Assembly (NCBI RefSeq): GCF_001895145.1
Contig: NZ_BDIR01000005.1
Span: 1-64,000 of the forward strand
Source of the DNA: Arcobacter sp. LA11
GTDB lineage: Bacteria; Campylobacterota; Campylobacteria; Campylobacterales; Arcobacteraceae
Reading direction: 5' to 3'
Length of the DNA: 64,000 bases
Shown: one piece after another, positions 18,023-27,418 of the stretch
Layout of the letters: each line of letters starts with the position of its first letter
Numbering within the stretch: position 1 is the first letter of the stretch
The notes under the pieces: model-generated
The model's input: the letters and a program-made list of their open reading frames with translations, nothing else
The model's database searches: none
What the model was told of the DNA's origin: nothing
Translations under genes and position numbers: made by a program

Positions 18023-20118
18023 TAGTTATCAACATCCTCTTGTTCTAATTCATACTCATGTTGTATACCACCTAATGGTTTTAAAAGTAATTGTAAATAA
18101 ATAATATCTTGTTTTGTTGGATCACCATCTGTTGTTGATGAAGCAATAATCTCTTTTTCATATTTTATATCTAAATTCCAACATTTATCTGTAATTCCAA
18201 ATATAAATGATTGCTTACTTCTTAATTTTTCTTCTAAATTATAATTTGTATAATATCCTATAGAATATTCATCAGATAATTTGTATTTTAAGTCAATTTG
18301 ATAAGATTCTAAATCCTCTTTTCCAGAATTAGGAGTGTCTTTTGACATATAATGTCCAAGTTTCATTGAAAAGTTATCATATGTTAAAGAAAAAGAAGAA
18401 GAAGATTCAATTAACTTATGATCTTGATGATTATAAGTAAGTTTATTCTTCACAGAACCAAGTATATAATTATAAACTATTTCATTTTCCATATTTTGAA
18501 ATTTTGCATCATCAAATTCATCATATAAAATTGATTGTTTTAACTTATGGTTAACAATTTGTTTTAAGTTTTCTTTATCATAAAATGATTGATTAATCCC
18601 TAAAGTAATACTATCTGAACTTCTTGTAACAGGGAAAGGAGATAATTCTGAAATACTATCTGAATCAAAATATAAATCACCATCTTCTTTAATAATATTA
18701 GAATGAGAATATTGTGCACTTAAATTCATTGTATGAATATATTTTTCATAAGGTTTAATCAAATCTGAACTTAGACCAATTGTAGTATTACTCTCAATAT
18801 ATGTAGCATCTTCTAATAATGTATCTGTATTTCCATAATCAAATTTATTTGCACTAAATTCATGTTTTGCGATTAATTGTATATAATCATCAAAAAAAGA
18901 ATATGAATATGAGATAGGTAAATTAAATTCATATTGATTTGCAGTAATTCCATCTCTTCTTGTATGGTTTGTATATTTTATATCTGTAGAATATAATAGT
19001 TTATCTAACAAGAAAGGTCTTGAATAAGTATGAGCCTGAAGTTTTGGTAATTCTTGCATAGTTGCTGCATTTGAATCATTATCAGTATCAATATAGTATC
19101 TAAAATACGAACCTAAAAAATAGCTAGGAGTGTCATAAATATAATTAATTTTTGATTCAACATACCGCTCGGTATCATCTTTATATTTATCATCTTCTAA
19201 AGTTTTATATTCAATATCATTTAAATAGTTTATAGAAACAAATAATCCATCTTTAGTACCTTTTTTATTTGCAAAAAGATTGTATCTTTTATAATCTATA
19301 TCAAAACCATAGTGTTCCTGATTTCTTAAATCATTTTCAAGTTGATAATCTTTCTTTTCTCCAAAATATCCTCCACTAACTTTTAGTATAGAATCGATAC
19401 TATCTGCATACCTAATATATGCATACATACCAGCACCTCTTTTTGCCCTAAATTGAGGTATTATTTCTATATCATAATTTTTAGCAGGGGCAATATATAT
19501 TGGCTGAGAATAAGTTCCACCTTCACTTTTTGAATATCCAATTGTAGGCATTAAAAGTCCAGTTCTTCTTTCAGTATTTGTAGAAAAGCCTAAATAAGGA
19601 GTATATAAAACAGGAATATCTTTAACATATAACCTTGCATTATAAGTATTAATCCATTTATCTTCTGTATCATAGTCTGCACTAGACATTCTTATACTCC
19701 AATCAGGATCAACACAATCACAACTAGAGAAAATAGAAGAAGCTAAAGAAATTACATCATCTTTTTTTTCAGAATCTTTAGAATTTATCCAAATAGCACC
19801 TTCTTCTTCAAAGAACATATTTGGTTTTTGATATAGATCATCACTATTTACATCTAAAAAAGCATATTCACTTTTGGTTTGTACATTATTGTCTTTTAAA
19901 ATTACTACATCATCAAAAAGCTCAAAAGTTCCTTTGTTTTTGTCATATATGATTTTTTGAGCTGTAATATAATATGTAGGAGAAAAAATAACAACATTTC
20001 CAGTTGCTATCATTATATTGTTTTTAGAATCAACATTATTTGCAATTACTTGAAATTTTTCTACCTGTGCTTCTAACGAAACTACTAATATAATTGTTGC
20101 AAGAAATTTTCTAAGCAT
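18022..20118 (-). CDS. lptD: LptD, lipopolysaccharide assembly outer-membrane protein
   Basis: The 698-residue protein starts with a signal peptide and an OstA/LptA-like beta-jellyroll domain ('KFQVIANNVDSKNNIMIATG'). It continues with 'LYVKDIPVLYTPY', 'RRTGLLMPTIGYS' and a long beta-barrel. LptD with LptE places LPS in the outer leaflet of the outer membrane. Cysteines near residue 130 ('SSCDC') and one near the C-terminus ('DKCWNLD') could form the inter-domain disulfides known for the family. The start overlaps the RDD gene by 8 bp. The barrel is rich in Asp, Asn and Tyr, as usual for such strands. Confidence 0.93.
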   Translation of the reverse strand: MLRKFLATIILVVSLEAQVEKFQVIANNVDSKNNIMIATGNVVIFSPTYYITAQKIIYDKNKGTFELFDDVVILKDNNVQTKSEYAFLDVNSDDLYQKPNMFFEEEGAIWINSKDSEKKDDVISLASSIFSSCDCVDPDWSIRMSSADYDTEDKWINTYNARLYVKDIPVLYTPYLGFSTNTERRTGLLMPTIGYSKSEGGTYSQPIYIAPAKNYDIEIIPQFRAKRGAGMYAYIRYADSIDSILKVSGGYFGEKKDYQLENDLRNQEHYGFDIDYKRYNLFANKKGTKDGLFVSINYLNDIEYKTLEDDKYKDDTERYVESKINYIYDTPSYFLGSYFRYYIDTDNDSNAATMQELPKLQAHTYSRPFLLDKLLYSTDIKYTNHTRRDGITANQYEFNLPISYSYSFFDDYIQLIAKHEFSANKFDYGNTDTLLEDATYIESNTTIGLSSDLIKPYEKYIHTMNLSAQYSHSNIIKEDGDLYFDSDSISELSPFPVTRSSDSITLGINQSFYDKENLKQIVNHKLKQSILYDEFDDAKFQNMENEIVYNYILGSVKNKLTYNHQDHKLIESSSSFSLTYDNFSMKLGHYMSKDTPNSGKEDLESYQIDLKYKLSDEYSIGYYTNYNLEEKLRSKQSFIFGITDKCWNLDIKYEKEIIASSTTDGDPTKQDIIYLQLLLKPLGGIQHEYELEQEDVDN

Positions 20119-20539
20119 TTACAACCAACGTTCTACCAATTTTATCATGTAAAGTTTGTCTTCCATCATTAAAGAATCCAAAAATAAATCCTATATAAAA
20201 AAACATCTCACTCGCAAGTCTCATAAAAGATCTTATTATTGCTGTAAAGATTGAAACCCTTCCAAAGTGGTTAAAATCAACTACTCTTATCTTAGTAATA
20301 ATTTTTCCAATTGTTGCCCCATAATACCATACAAATAAAGTTTGATAAATAAATTTTAAAAATAAAATTTGCCAAACAAATTCATTCATTACAACCAATA
20401 CAGATACTAAATCATTACCACTCGCAGCTATATTTTCCCAATACATAGCTATTATAATAAAAGTAACAAGGAAATCATCAATCACAAAAGCCATAGCTCT
20501 TGAACGCATAGAAGCTAATTCTAAATTATCAGTATTCAT
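20111..20539 (-). CDS. RDD family membrane protein
   Basis: The 142-residue protein has the RDD signature near its N-terminus ('SMRSRAMAFVIDDFLV'), about three hydrophobic segments and the conserved 'GATIGKIITKIRVVD' and 'GRQTLHDKIGRTLVV' segments. RDD proteins are small inner-membrane proteins of mostly unknown role; some have been linked to ion transport. It lies 17 bases after purD and overlaps lptD by 8 bp, so it belongs to the same transcript. Its position directly before lptD may mean a role in the envelope, but that is inference. Confidence 0.88.
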   Translation of the reverse strand: MNTDNLELASMRSRAMAFVIDDFLVTFIIIAMYWENIAASGNDLVSVLVVMNEFVWQILFLKFIYQTLFVWYYGATIGKIITKIRVVDFNHFGRVSIFTAIIRSFMRLASEMFFYIGFIFGFFNDGRQTLHDKIGRTLVVNA

Positions 20540-20556
20540 ATCTAGAGATTTTCTTC

Positions 20557-21825
20557 TTATTTCAATGCTTGATATGCAATATCAGTTCTAATTTTCTTAC
20601 CAGCAAAATGTACTTGCCCGCAAAGTGCATAAGCTCTATCTCTAGCTTTCTTAATAGAGTCTCCAAATCCTACACATAATAAAACTCTACCACCTGTAGC
20701 AAATAGTTTATCGTCTTCTTTTGATACTCCTGCATAAGAGATATGAGTATTATTTAAAATATCTTCATCAACTATATCATCTACAATAATTTCTGCAGGT
20801 TCACTTGAACCATATGGATAATTTGCACTTGCCATTACAACAGCAACTCCAAACTCATCTTTAATTTTGATATCTAATTTATCAAGTTGTTTTGTAGCAC
20901 CTTTATAAAATAATTCAGAAACAGGAGTTTCTAATAAAGGCATTAAAATTTCACACTCTGGATCACCAAATCTTACATTATATTCTAATATAATAGGTTC
21001 ACCATTTACAACCATTACTCCAATAAAAAGAACACCTTCAAAAGGTGCTCCTTCTTGTTTCATACCTTCTAGTGTTGGTTTAATAACTCTCTCTTCAACT
21101 TTTTTATAAATGTCATCATTTACAAGTGGTGTTGGAGCATATGCACCCATCCCACCAGTATTAGGACCCGTATCTCCATCCCCTATTCTCTTATGGTCTT
21201 GTGCTGCAGGTAAAACTTTATAGTTTTCTCCATCACAAATAGCAAAGATTGATAATTCATATCCATCTAAAAACTCTTCAACAACAATTGAAGTTCCTGC
21301 ATCTCCAAAAGAAGTACCTGCTAACATATCAGATGCAGCTTCTTTTGCTTCTTCTTTTGATTGTGCAATAATTACACCTTTCCCACCACATAATCCATCT
21401 GCTTTTACAACAATTGGAGCCGTCATAGTATCAATAAAGTCATGTGCTTCTTTTTCATTTGTAGTCTCAATAAACGCTGCTGTTGGTATGTTATATTTCT
21501 TTAAAATATTTTTCATATAAACTTTTGAACCTTCAAGTTGCGCTGCAGCCTTACTTGGTCCAAATACAGTTAATCCATTTTCTTTGAAAATATCAACAAC
21601 ACCATCTACTAATGGAGCTTCCGGTCCAACAATTGTTAAATCAATTCTATTTTCTTTTGACCAAGATGCTAATTCGTTATAATCTTTTATATTAATATTT
21701 GTACCTAAATTATCAGTTGCACCATTACCTGGCATAAAATATAAGTTATGTTCTTCAGTTTCTTTAGATATAGCTAACCCTATAGAGTATTCTCTTCCAC
21801 CACTACCAAGAATTAAAATGTTCAC
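20557..21825 (-). CDS. purD: Phosphoribosylamine-glycine ligase (GAR synthetase)
   Basis: This 422-residue ATP-grasp enzyme has '[14 protein letters not shown]' at the N-terminus, '[15 protein letters not shown]' in the ATP-binding lid, '[14 protein letters not shown]' and '[11 protein letters not shown]'. It joins glycine to phosphoribosylamine, the second step of de novo purine synthesis. It starts at GTG with AAGGA seven bases upstream. The length is normal. It follows the presumed 6S RNA gene on the same strand and begins the purD-RDD-lptD-PRTase-pnp series. Confidence 0.96.
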   Translation of the reverse strand: MNILILGSGGREYSIGLAISKETEEHNLYFMPGNGATDNLGTNINIKDYNELASWSKENRIDLTIVGPEAPLVDGVVDIFKENGLTVFGPSKAAAQLEGSKVYMKNILKKYNIPTAAFIETTNEKEAHDFIDTMTAPIVVKADGLCGGKGVIIAQSKEEAKEAASDMLAGTSFGDAGTSIVVEEFLDGYELSIFAICDGENYKVLPAAQDHKRIGDGDTGPNTGGMGAYAPTPLVNDDIYKKVEERVIKPTLEGMKQEGAPFEGVLFIGVMVVNGEPIILEYNVRFGDPECEILMPLLETPVSELFYKGATKQLDKLDIKIKDEFGVAVVMASANYPYGSSEPAEIIVDDIVDEDILNNTHISYAGVSKEDDKLFATGGRVLLCVGFGDSIKKARDRAYALCGQVHFAGKKIRTDIAYQALK

Positions 21826-21854
21826 TAGATTTTCCTTAAAATGAGTAATAAATA

Positions 21855-22036
21855 AAACGATCCAAGTAGACGTTAACCATCAAAATGGCCCACAAAAGCC
21901 AACGATAGCACGTAAGAATAACACTTTAGGAGCAGAAATACAAAAAGTAAACGCTACACACCGTGTAATTACAATTACATACAAAAATATAGTATCGGAC
22001 CCTCAACAATGGAAATCCCGTACTACTTAGATGTCT
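21855..22036 (-). ncRNA. ssrS: 6S RNA (candidate)
   Basis: This 242-bp gap has unusually balanced base content for the genome and no reading frame. The minus-strand transcript folds into one long interrupted hairpin. The closing stem is ATCTAAGTAG (22032-22023) with CTACTTGGAT (21869-21860), extended past a one-base bulge by ACG/CGT. Further in are CCATT/GATGG, GGTCC/GGGCC and CGATA/TATCG, then a large central open region and a terminal arm. That is the shape of 6S RNA, which mimics an open promoter and binds RNA polymerase. CGTTTTATTTATT follows the closing stem as a terminator-like tail. The length (about 180) and the purD-adjacent position fit 6S genes as I remember them in this phylum. 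The strand is inferred mainly from the T-rich end. Confidence 0.7.
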
Positions 22037-22067
22037 TAATTTTATCTAATAATATTTAAATTAAACA

Positions 22068-22706
22068 TTAAACTATAGGCTTCTTAGCAAGTTTTATACA
22101 TTCTTCAATAGAAGTACTAGAAGATATCTCATATTTTATATTTTCTGGTAAATATTTAGCTGTAGTTTTTCCTATTACAATGGCTCTTAAAGTATCATTC
22201 CACTGATATTTCTTGAAAAAACAATTTACACTTGAAGGAGAGGTAAAAACTATTGTAGAATTATTTTCAATCTCCTTATCTAATGAATCAATATTTGATA
22301 CTGTTTTATATGTTATTAACTCATCAATACAAATATTATTCTTTTTAAGTATATCAACAAGATTTGAAACTACTTTTTTTGCTCTTATATATAAACATCT
22401 TTTATCTTTTAATAATGGTATTAATTCTTTTGCAAACTCATTTCCATGAGAACTTTTTCCAATAAACTTAACTCTTCCATTATATTCATCTATAACTTTT
22501 GCAGTTTTAGGTGCTATTGCATAAGAATCTATATTTTTCCACTCTTTATTAAAACTATCAAGAGAATAAATAGCATTTTTAGATGTAAAAATAAGTGCAT
22601 CATAGTTTTTTAGATTTATATTTGAAGATATAAATTCTATCTTAAAAACTTCTAAGTTTTCTACACCTTCAAAAGGTATATTATTCAATAAATATATTTT
22701 ACTCAT
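22068..22706 (-). CDS. hemD: Uroporphyrinogen-III synthase
   Basis: The 212-residue protein has the HemD pattern: two Rossmann-like halves with 'ALIFTSKNAIYSLD', 'SYAIAPKTAKVIDEY', 'TIVFTSPSSVNCFFKKY' and 'AIVIGKTTAKYL'. It closes and isomerises hydroxymethylbilane in haem and sirohaem synthesis. Sequence conservation in the family is low, but these landmarks are clear. The ATG overlaps the SulP stop (ATGA), so it is the last gene of der-SulP-hemD. Confidence 0.88.
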   Translation of the reverse strand: MSKIYLLNNIPFEGVENLEVFKIEFISSNINLKNYDALIFTSKNAIYSLDSFNKEWKNIDSYAIAPKTAKVIDEYNGRVKFIGKSSHGNEFAKELIPLLKDKRCLYIRAKKVVSNLVDILKKNNICIDELITYKTVSNIDSLDKEIENNSTIVFTSPSSVNCFFKKYQWNDTLRAIVIGKTTAKYLPENIKYEISSSTSIEECIKLAKKPIV

Positions 22707-24304
22707 GATTGTAAATGATGCTCCTTGAAGTCTTTTTCTTGAATAGCATTTACAGCAGATTCAAGATTATTATATATTTCAGAATTTTTATATACTTCAT
22801 GAGTATCAACATTTAATACTTTTCTTTTATCTGAATGTTTTAATAATAATATAGTTTTTATATTTTTGTCTTTTGTTCTAGTTATAATTTCTTCAATCAT
22901 AAATATTGCAGAAATATCCATAAAGGCCACATTTAGACAATCTAATATAATAAATTTTGTATTAGGATTAATTTTATCTATTTTTCTATCAAGAACAGAA
23001 GCAGTACCAAAAAATAAGGAACCTTCAATTTTTAATATTTTTGTATCTTTATTTTCAACATCAATATCAAAATTTACTTTATTTTTAGCATGTCTTGTTT
23101 GCATTCTTGTACTTTTTGATATTTTATATATTGCTAAAATTGAAGCAAATGTTATTCCTGCACCAACAGCCATAATTAAATCAACAAAAATTGTAAGTAA
23201 GAATACTGTAATCATAATCAATAAATCATGCTTTGAAACTTTTCCCATAATATTTAAAAATTTATAATCTAAAATATCGAATCCAACTTTAATTAAAATA
23301 CCAGAAAGAACTGATAAAGGTATTTTAGAAGCTAAAGGTGCTAAAAATAAAACTATAAATAAAAGTGCAATAGAATGTATCATCCCAGATACTCTTGATG
23401 TTCCACCACTTTTTATATTTATTACCGTCCTCATTGTTGCTCCAGCACCTGGAATTGCTCCAACTAATGAACAAAGAGAGTTCCCTATACCTTGTGCAAT
23501 AAGCTCCTTGTTTGGCTTATGTTTTGTTTTTGTCATTGAATCTGCAACAAGAGAAGTTAATAAAGTATCAATAGAACCTAAAAGAGCCAAAGTAATTGAC
23601 AAGGTAAGAATAGTATCTAGCTGTAAAATATCAAATTTTGTAGGAATACTAAATTCTGGAAAACCCATTGGTATTTCACCAATTGTAGGTACATCATATC
23701 CCATGTACATAGTGTAATAACTAACAAAAACTAAGGCAATAAGTGCAGGAGGAACATATTTTGAGACAACAGGAGGTGTCATAAACATAATTCCTAGTGT
23801 AATATACGCAATTATCAATGATTCGTCATTTGCAAAATGAAAAGTATTTGGAAGTTCCACTAAAGTATGCATTACAGAACCATAAGCATCTACTCCTACA
23901 AATGGATTGATTTGTAAGATTATAATAATAACTCCAATACCACTCATAAATCCAGAAATTACAGGGTATGGAATATATTTAACCCATTTACCAATTTTAA
24001 CAAGTCCTAAAGATACTTGAATAAGTCCCGCAAGAAAAATAACCATTATAACAGATTCAAAATCATCTTGAAAAGCTACTATTGCAGTTGCTGTAATAAC
24101 TGTCATTGGGCCAGTAGGTCCAGAAATTTGAGTAGAAGTTCCACCAAATAAAGAAGCAAAAAAACCAAGAATAATAGCGCCATATAGTCCAGCAGTAGCA
24201 CCAGCACCACTTGCAACACCAAAGGCTAAAGCTAAAGGAAGAGCTACTACGGCAGCTGTAATACCACCAAATATATCATTTTTTATACTATTAGCAGAAA
24301 TCAA
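22703..24304 (-). CDS. SulP family anion transporter with STAS domain
   Basis: The 533-residue protein has an N-terminal membrane domain of about 10-14 helices, including 'ALAFGVASGAGATAGLYGAI' and 'GPTGPMTVI', then a cytoplasmic STAS domain ('FIILDCLNVAFMDISAIFMI'). SulP carriers move bicarbonate, sulfate or other anions. The start is TTG with a very strong AGGAGG-type site. The gene lies 23 bases after der and overlaps hemD by 4 bp. Substrate cannot be decided; some marine SulP proteins are sodium-bicarbonate importers. A second, divergent SulP gene is at 45732. Confidence 0.9.
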   Translation of the reverse strand: MISANSIKNDIFGGITAAVVALPLALAFGVASGAGATAGLYGAIILGFFASLFGGTSTQISGPTGPMTVITATAIVAFQDDFESVIMVIFLAGLIQVSLGLVKIGKWVKYIPYPVISGFMSGIGVIIIILQINPFVGVDAYGSVMHTLVELPNTFHFANDESLIIAYITLGIMFMTPPVVSKYVPPALIALVFVSYYTMYMGYDVPTIGEIPMGFPEFSIPTKFDILQLDTILTLSITLALLGSIDTLLTSLVADSMTKTKHKPNKELIAQGIGNSLCSLVGAIPGAGATMRTVINIKSGGTSRVSGMIHSIALLFIVLFLAPLASKIPLSVLSGILIKVGFDILDYKFLNIMGKVSKHDLLIMITVFLLTIFVDLIMAVGAGITFASILAIYKISKSTRMQTRHAKNKVNFDIDVENKDTKILKIEGSLFFGTASVLDRKIDKINPNTKFIILDCLNVAFMDISAIFMIEEIITRTKDKNIKTILLLKHSDKRKVLNVDTHEVYKNSEIYNNLESAVNAIQEKDFKEHHLQS

Positions 24305-24327
24305 GTAGCTCCTCCTTTTATAATAAT

Positions 24328-25755
24328 TTAAATATCTTCTTCGTGTTCCTCATCTAATTCTCTTTGACCTTTAGAACGTGTAACTACATGAATAGGGGTA
24401 CCTTCAAAATTTATATTATTTCTTAAGAAGTTTATCAAATATCGCTTGTAAGAGAAGTGTAAAAGATTAGGTTTATTCATAATTAGTGCAATTCTTGGCG
24501 GTTTTGTTTCAAATTGTGTCGAATAATAGATTCTTAAATAAGCGCCATTTGGACTAGGAAGAGAATGTCTGATAACTGCAGTTTCTATTGTTTTATTTAA
24601 AACAGAAGTTGGAACTCTTTGTGCATAATTGTCATAAATTTCAACTAACTTATCTTTTAATCTATCAATACTTCTTCCTGTTTTAGCAGATACAGCGATA
24701 ATTGGAGCATAATAAAGAAATTTAAATTTACTTCTTATTTTTTCTTCTACTTCTTTAAAGTCATCTCTATTAATATCCCATTTATTAAGAACAATAATTG
24801 TTCCTAAACCATATTCATCAACAAGTCCAGCAATTTTTTCATCTAAATCAACTAACTCTTCAGAAGCATCAAGAACTACTAATGCAAGATTTGCTTTTTC
24901 TAACATCTCTTTTGTTCTCATTAAAGCGAATTTCTCAATTCCTTCAATACTTCCACGTCTTCTTAAACCAGCAGTATCTACAAATGTGATATTTTTATCT
25001 TTATATTCAAACTGTTCATCTACAGGGTCTATTGTCGTACCTGCAATTGGCGAAACAACTGAACGTTCTTCCCCAACTAATGCATTTAATATTGAAGACT
25101 TTCCAACATTTACTCTACCAATAATTGCTACTTTTATTTCACCATCATCAAGCTGGGCAGATTCATTAATATCTTCAATAGGATCAAGAAACTCTTCTAG
25201 AAAATCATCATCGTCTTGAACAATAACTGGTTCTTCAATTACAATTCGGGGAGGTAATTGTTCCCAAATCCACTCAAATAAACTTTTTGTACCCCTATTA
25301 TGTGATACAGAAATACCAAACATATCCTCTTCAGAAATACCAAACTCATAAAATTCCCAAAGTCTTTCTTTTTCTTTATCATTATCAATTTTATTTACTA
25401 CTAAAGCAAGTTTTTTACCTAAAGCTTGAAGCTCATAAAATAGTTCTTTATCTTTTTCATCTGGTAGTCTTTTACCATCTACCATAAAAAGTATTATATC
25501 AGCTTCTTTAGCACACTCAACTGCTTTTCTTTTTACATTTGAGAATATTGCATCATTAGTATCATCAATACCACCTGTATCTAGCATCATTGCATCTCTA
25601 TCTAAAATTTCAACTTCATGTCTTCTAATATCTCTAGTTGTACCAGCCATGTCAGAAACAATTGCAATTCTTTTTTTTGCAATTCTATTAAATAAAGAGG
25701 ATTTACCAACATTTGGTTGTCCAATAAGTGCTATCTTTTTTAGTGTATTATTCAT
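24328..25755 (-). CDS. der: Der (EngA), double-GTPase ribosome biogenesis factor
   Basis: This 475-residue protein has two tandem GTPase domains. The first has 'GQPNVGKSS', 'DTGGID' and 'NKID'; the second has 'GRVNVGKSS', 'DTAGLRRRG' and 'NKWD'. A C-terminal KH-like domain follows. Der is an essential GTPase that binds the 50S subunit during maturation. Between the GTPase domains lies an acidic linker (about 175-205). It starts the der-SulP-hemD unit. A strong hpf terminator lies just upstream. Confidence 0.97.
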   Translation of the reverse strand: MNNTLKKIALIGQPNVGKSSLFNRIAKKRIAIVSDMAGTTRDIRRHEVEILDRDAMMLDTGGIDDTNDAIFSNVKRKAVECAKEADIILFMVDGKRLPDEKDKELFYELQALGKKLALVVNKIDNDKEKERLWEFYEFGISEEDMFGISVSHNRGTKSLFEWIWEQLPPRIVIEEPVIVQDDDDFLEEFLDPIEDINESAQLDDGEIKVAIIGRVNVGKSSILNALVGEERSVVSPIAGTTIDPVDEQFEYKDKNITFVDTAGLRRRGSIEGIEKFALMRTKEMLEKANLALVVLDASEELVDLDEKIAGLVDEYGLGTIIVLNKWDINRDDFKEVEEKIRSKFKFLYYAPIIAVSAKTGRSIDRLKDKLVEIYDNYAQRVPTSVLNKTIETAVIRHSLPSPNGAYLRIYYSTQFETKPPRIALIMNKPNLLHFSYKRYLINFLRNNINFEGTPIHVVTRSKGQRELDEEHEEDI

Positions 25756-25782
25756 TTAAGTTTCTTATTCCTTTTAAATTAA

Positions 25783-25813
25783 AAAAGGCATTAGCCATAA
25801 AGCTAATACCTTT
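25783..25813 (-). terminator. Rho-independent terminator of hpf
   Basis: On the minus strand AAAGGTATTAGC pairs with GCTAATGCCTTT across a TTTATG loop and is followed by a T-run. It lies 21 bases after the hpf stop and ahead of der. Confidence 0.85.
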
Positions 25814-25833
25814 ACAAAATTTAGAATATACTT

Positions 25834-26376
25834 TTAGTATAATCCAAATTTTCCTTCTTCACTTGCTTTATATAATACTCTCATATTATCATCTTTATCA
25901 TAGAATACTTTAAATGCAGCATCTGAATCTTTTAATTCTGATAATGCTTCTTCAATATCCATTGGTTTGTATGAATTTAATCTAACAGGGAAAATCTCAG
26001 AATCTAGTTTTTCTAATTCGTTAGCAATTTCGTCTTCAATTTCAGCAGATGCAACCTCAGTAAGTTTAGTAGCTCTGTGACCAGTGATTTTATCATGATG
26101 TCTTCTAAGTACTTTAGAAACTCTATCAACAGCAATATCAATTGCAGAATATAAATCTTTATCTTTTTGTTTTACAACAACCGTGTCTAAATGAGCAATA
26201 TTTAAAGTAAATTCAAATGTAAATGCTTTTCTTCCATTTTTCTCTTCTTGAGAGATAATAGAGTTTACTGATATAATATCTAAATTATATTTTTTAAAAA
26301 TCTCTACTGAACTATTAACGTAATCTTTAATTGGTTCAGTTAATTCTATGTGTCTTCCTACAATACTTGTATTCAT
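25834..26376 (-). CDS. hpf: Ribosome hibernation-promoting factor, long form
   Basis: The 180-residue protein has an N-terminal HPF/RaiA domain ('GRHIELTEPIKDYVNSSVE', 'DLYSAIDIAVDRVSKVLRRHHDK') and a C-terminal domain (about 125-178, ending with 'NMRVLYKASEEGKFGLY') found in long HPFs that dimerise 70S ribosomes into 100S particles. It lowers translation in stationary phase. AAAGGAG precedes the ATG. It is a single transcription unit, with a strong terminator after it. The promoter should lie in the AT-rich 109-bp gap upstream. Confidence 0.95.
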   Translation of the reverse strand: MNTSIVGRHIELTEPIKDYVNSSVEIFKKYNLDIISVNSIISQEEKNGRKAFTFEFTLNIAHLDTVVVKQKDKDLYSAIDIAVDRVSKVLRRHHDKITGHRATKLTEVASAEIEDEIANELEKLDSEIFPVRLNSYKPMDIEEALSELKDSDAAFKVFYDKDDNMRVLYKASEEGKFGLY

Positions 26377-26472
26377 AACATACTCCTTTGCTTTATATAA
26401 TAAAAATATTTTATCATAAATAATATAAAAGAAGGATTTATGCAGTTTAATATTAAAAAAATAATGTATATA

Positions 26473-26500
26473 TTAGCTACGCAATCTATGCGTAGCTAAA
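26473..26500 (-). terminator. Terminator built from the last codons of the EF-hand gene
   Basis: TTAGCTACGCA and its complement form a perfect 11-bp stem with a five-base loop that holds the TAG stop codon. A T-rich stretch follows about 10 bases later on the minus strand. Confidence 0.6.
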
Positions 26501-27355
26501 AAGTGAGCTTGTATTTGAGTTTTGTAAATATGAATTAATTTCACTATTACTATTTTGATTATTAATTGCCTTTAATAATCCATCGAAACTTTTTGAATCA
26601 ATACTTGATTCTTCATTTTCACTATTTGATTTAAGCATATCCATTAATACACTAAGATTATCAAGTGCGTTTTGTTGATTTGAAGACAACTCAGAAGTAT
26701 CACTTTGACTTGTACCATAAGCTTCTTCTAATTCTGATAAAGAAACAACTCCATCTTCATTGGTATCAAGAACATCAAACTCTTCCTCAGATTCAGAAGA
26801 TGATGTTCCACCACTGCCACTTGGTGGTGGAGGTGGTGTTCCCCCTTGTGCAGCTCCAACTCCTGCAAGAGTTCCAACCTCATGTGCATCAAAACCAGCT
26901 TCTTCCATCGCGCTTGCTAATTCAGATGAGGGTTGAATTCCTGCTTCTTTGAAGGCAGCAACTATACTTTGAGCATCACTTTCAGTCAAATTATCCGCAT
27001 CATAATTTGATAAAACTGAAGATATAGTTTCTCGTGCATAAGAAGACAAAGTATTATTTGTTGAAGGTCCATCAAAACCAAAAGAGGAAAGTATAGATTG
27101 AAACTCTTCTTTTGAAGGCATTTCACCATTAAATTCAGACATTTTTGAATCAATTGCAGATGTTAATTCTGATTGATTTATTAAACCATCAGAATCTAAA
27201 TCAAATGAACTAAAACTATCTTCACTTATTCCCATCTCTTCAATACTAAGAGAAGAATCAGAATCAGAGTCTTTTTTAGAAATCATATGGCTAGCCATAC
27301 TTGTACTTGTTGGCATAACTAAACTAGCCATTGAGCTCATTTCTATAGAGTTCAT
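26486..27355 (-). CDS. EF-hand calcium-binding protein at the end of the flagellar operon
   Basis: The 289-residue acidic, serine-rich protein has EF-hand loops: 'DSDSDSSLSIEE' (about 29-40), 'DLDSDGLINQSE' (about 52-63), a degenerate 'NYDADNLTESD' (about 133) and 'DTNEDGVVSLSE' (about 197). A run of five prolines and a Gly/Ser stretch sits between the third and fourth. There is no signal peptide. It is downstream of fliD on the same strand, 63 bases away, so it probably shares the operon. It may be a calcium-responsive or secreted flagellar accessory protein. Similar bacterial EF-hand proteins exist, but no exact function is known to me. Confidence 0.75.
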   Translation of the reverse strand: MNSIEMSSMASLVMPTSTSMASHMISKKDSDSDSSLSIEEMGISEDSFSSFDLDSDGLINQSELTSAIDSKMSEFNGEMPSKEEFQSILSSFGFDGPSTNNTLSSYARETISSVLSNYDADNLTESDAQSIVAAFKEAGIQPSSELASAMEEAGFDAHEVGTLAGVGAAQGGTPPPPPSGSGGTSSSESEEEFDVLDTNEDGVVSLSELEEAYGTSQSDTSELSSNQQNALDNLSVLMDMLKSNSENEESSIDSKSFDGLLKAINNQNSNSEINSYLQNSNTSSLFSYA

Positions 27356-27418
27356 AAATACTCCTTTTTAATCTTATTCTAAAATAATACTATTTTAAAG
27401 TAAACAAGAAGTAACAAT

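Noticed and set aside
21841-22040. tmRNA, RNase P RNA or SRP RNA in the hemD-purD gap
   Set aside because: I see no tag-peptide frame, CCA-like tRNA half, P4-type core or SRP tetraloop pattern, while the long interrupted hairpin fits 6S RNA.
26440-26499. Plus-strand 19-codon frame with AAGGA upstream, opposite the EF-hand terminator
   Set aside because: It runs through the palindromic terminator and the end of another gene, has no known similarity, and would be expected by chance in this sequence.
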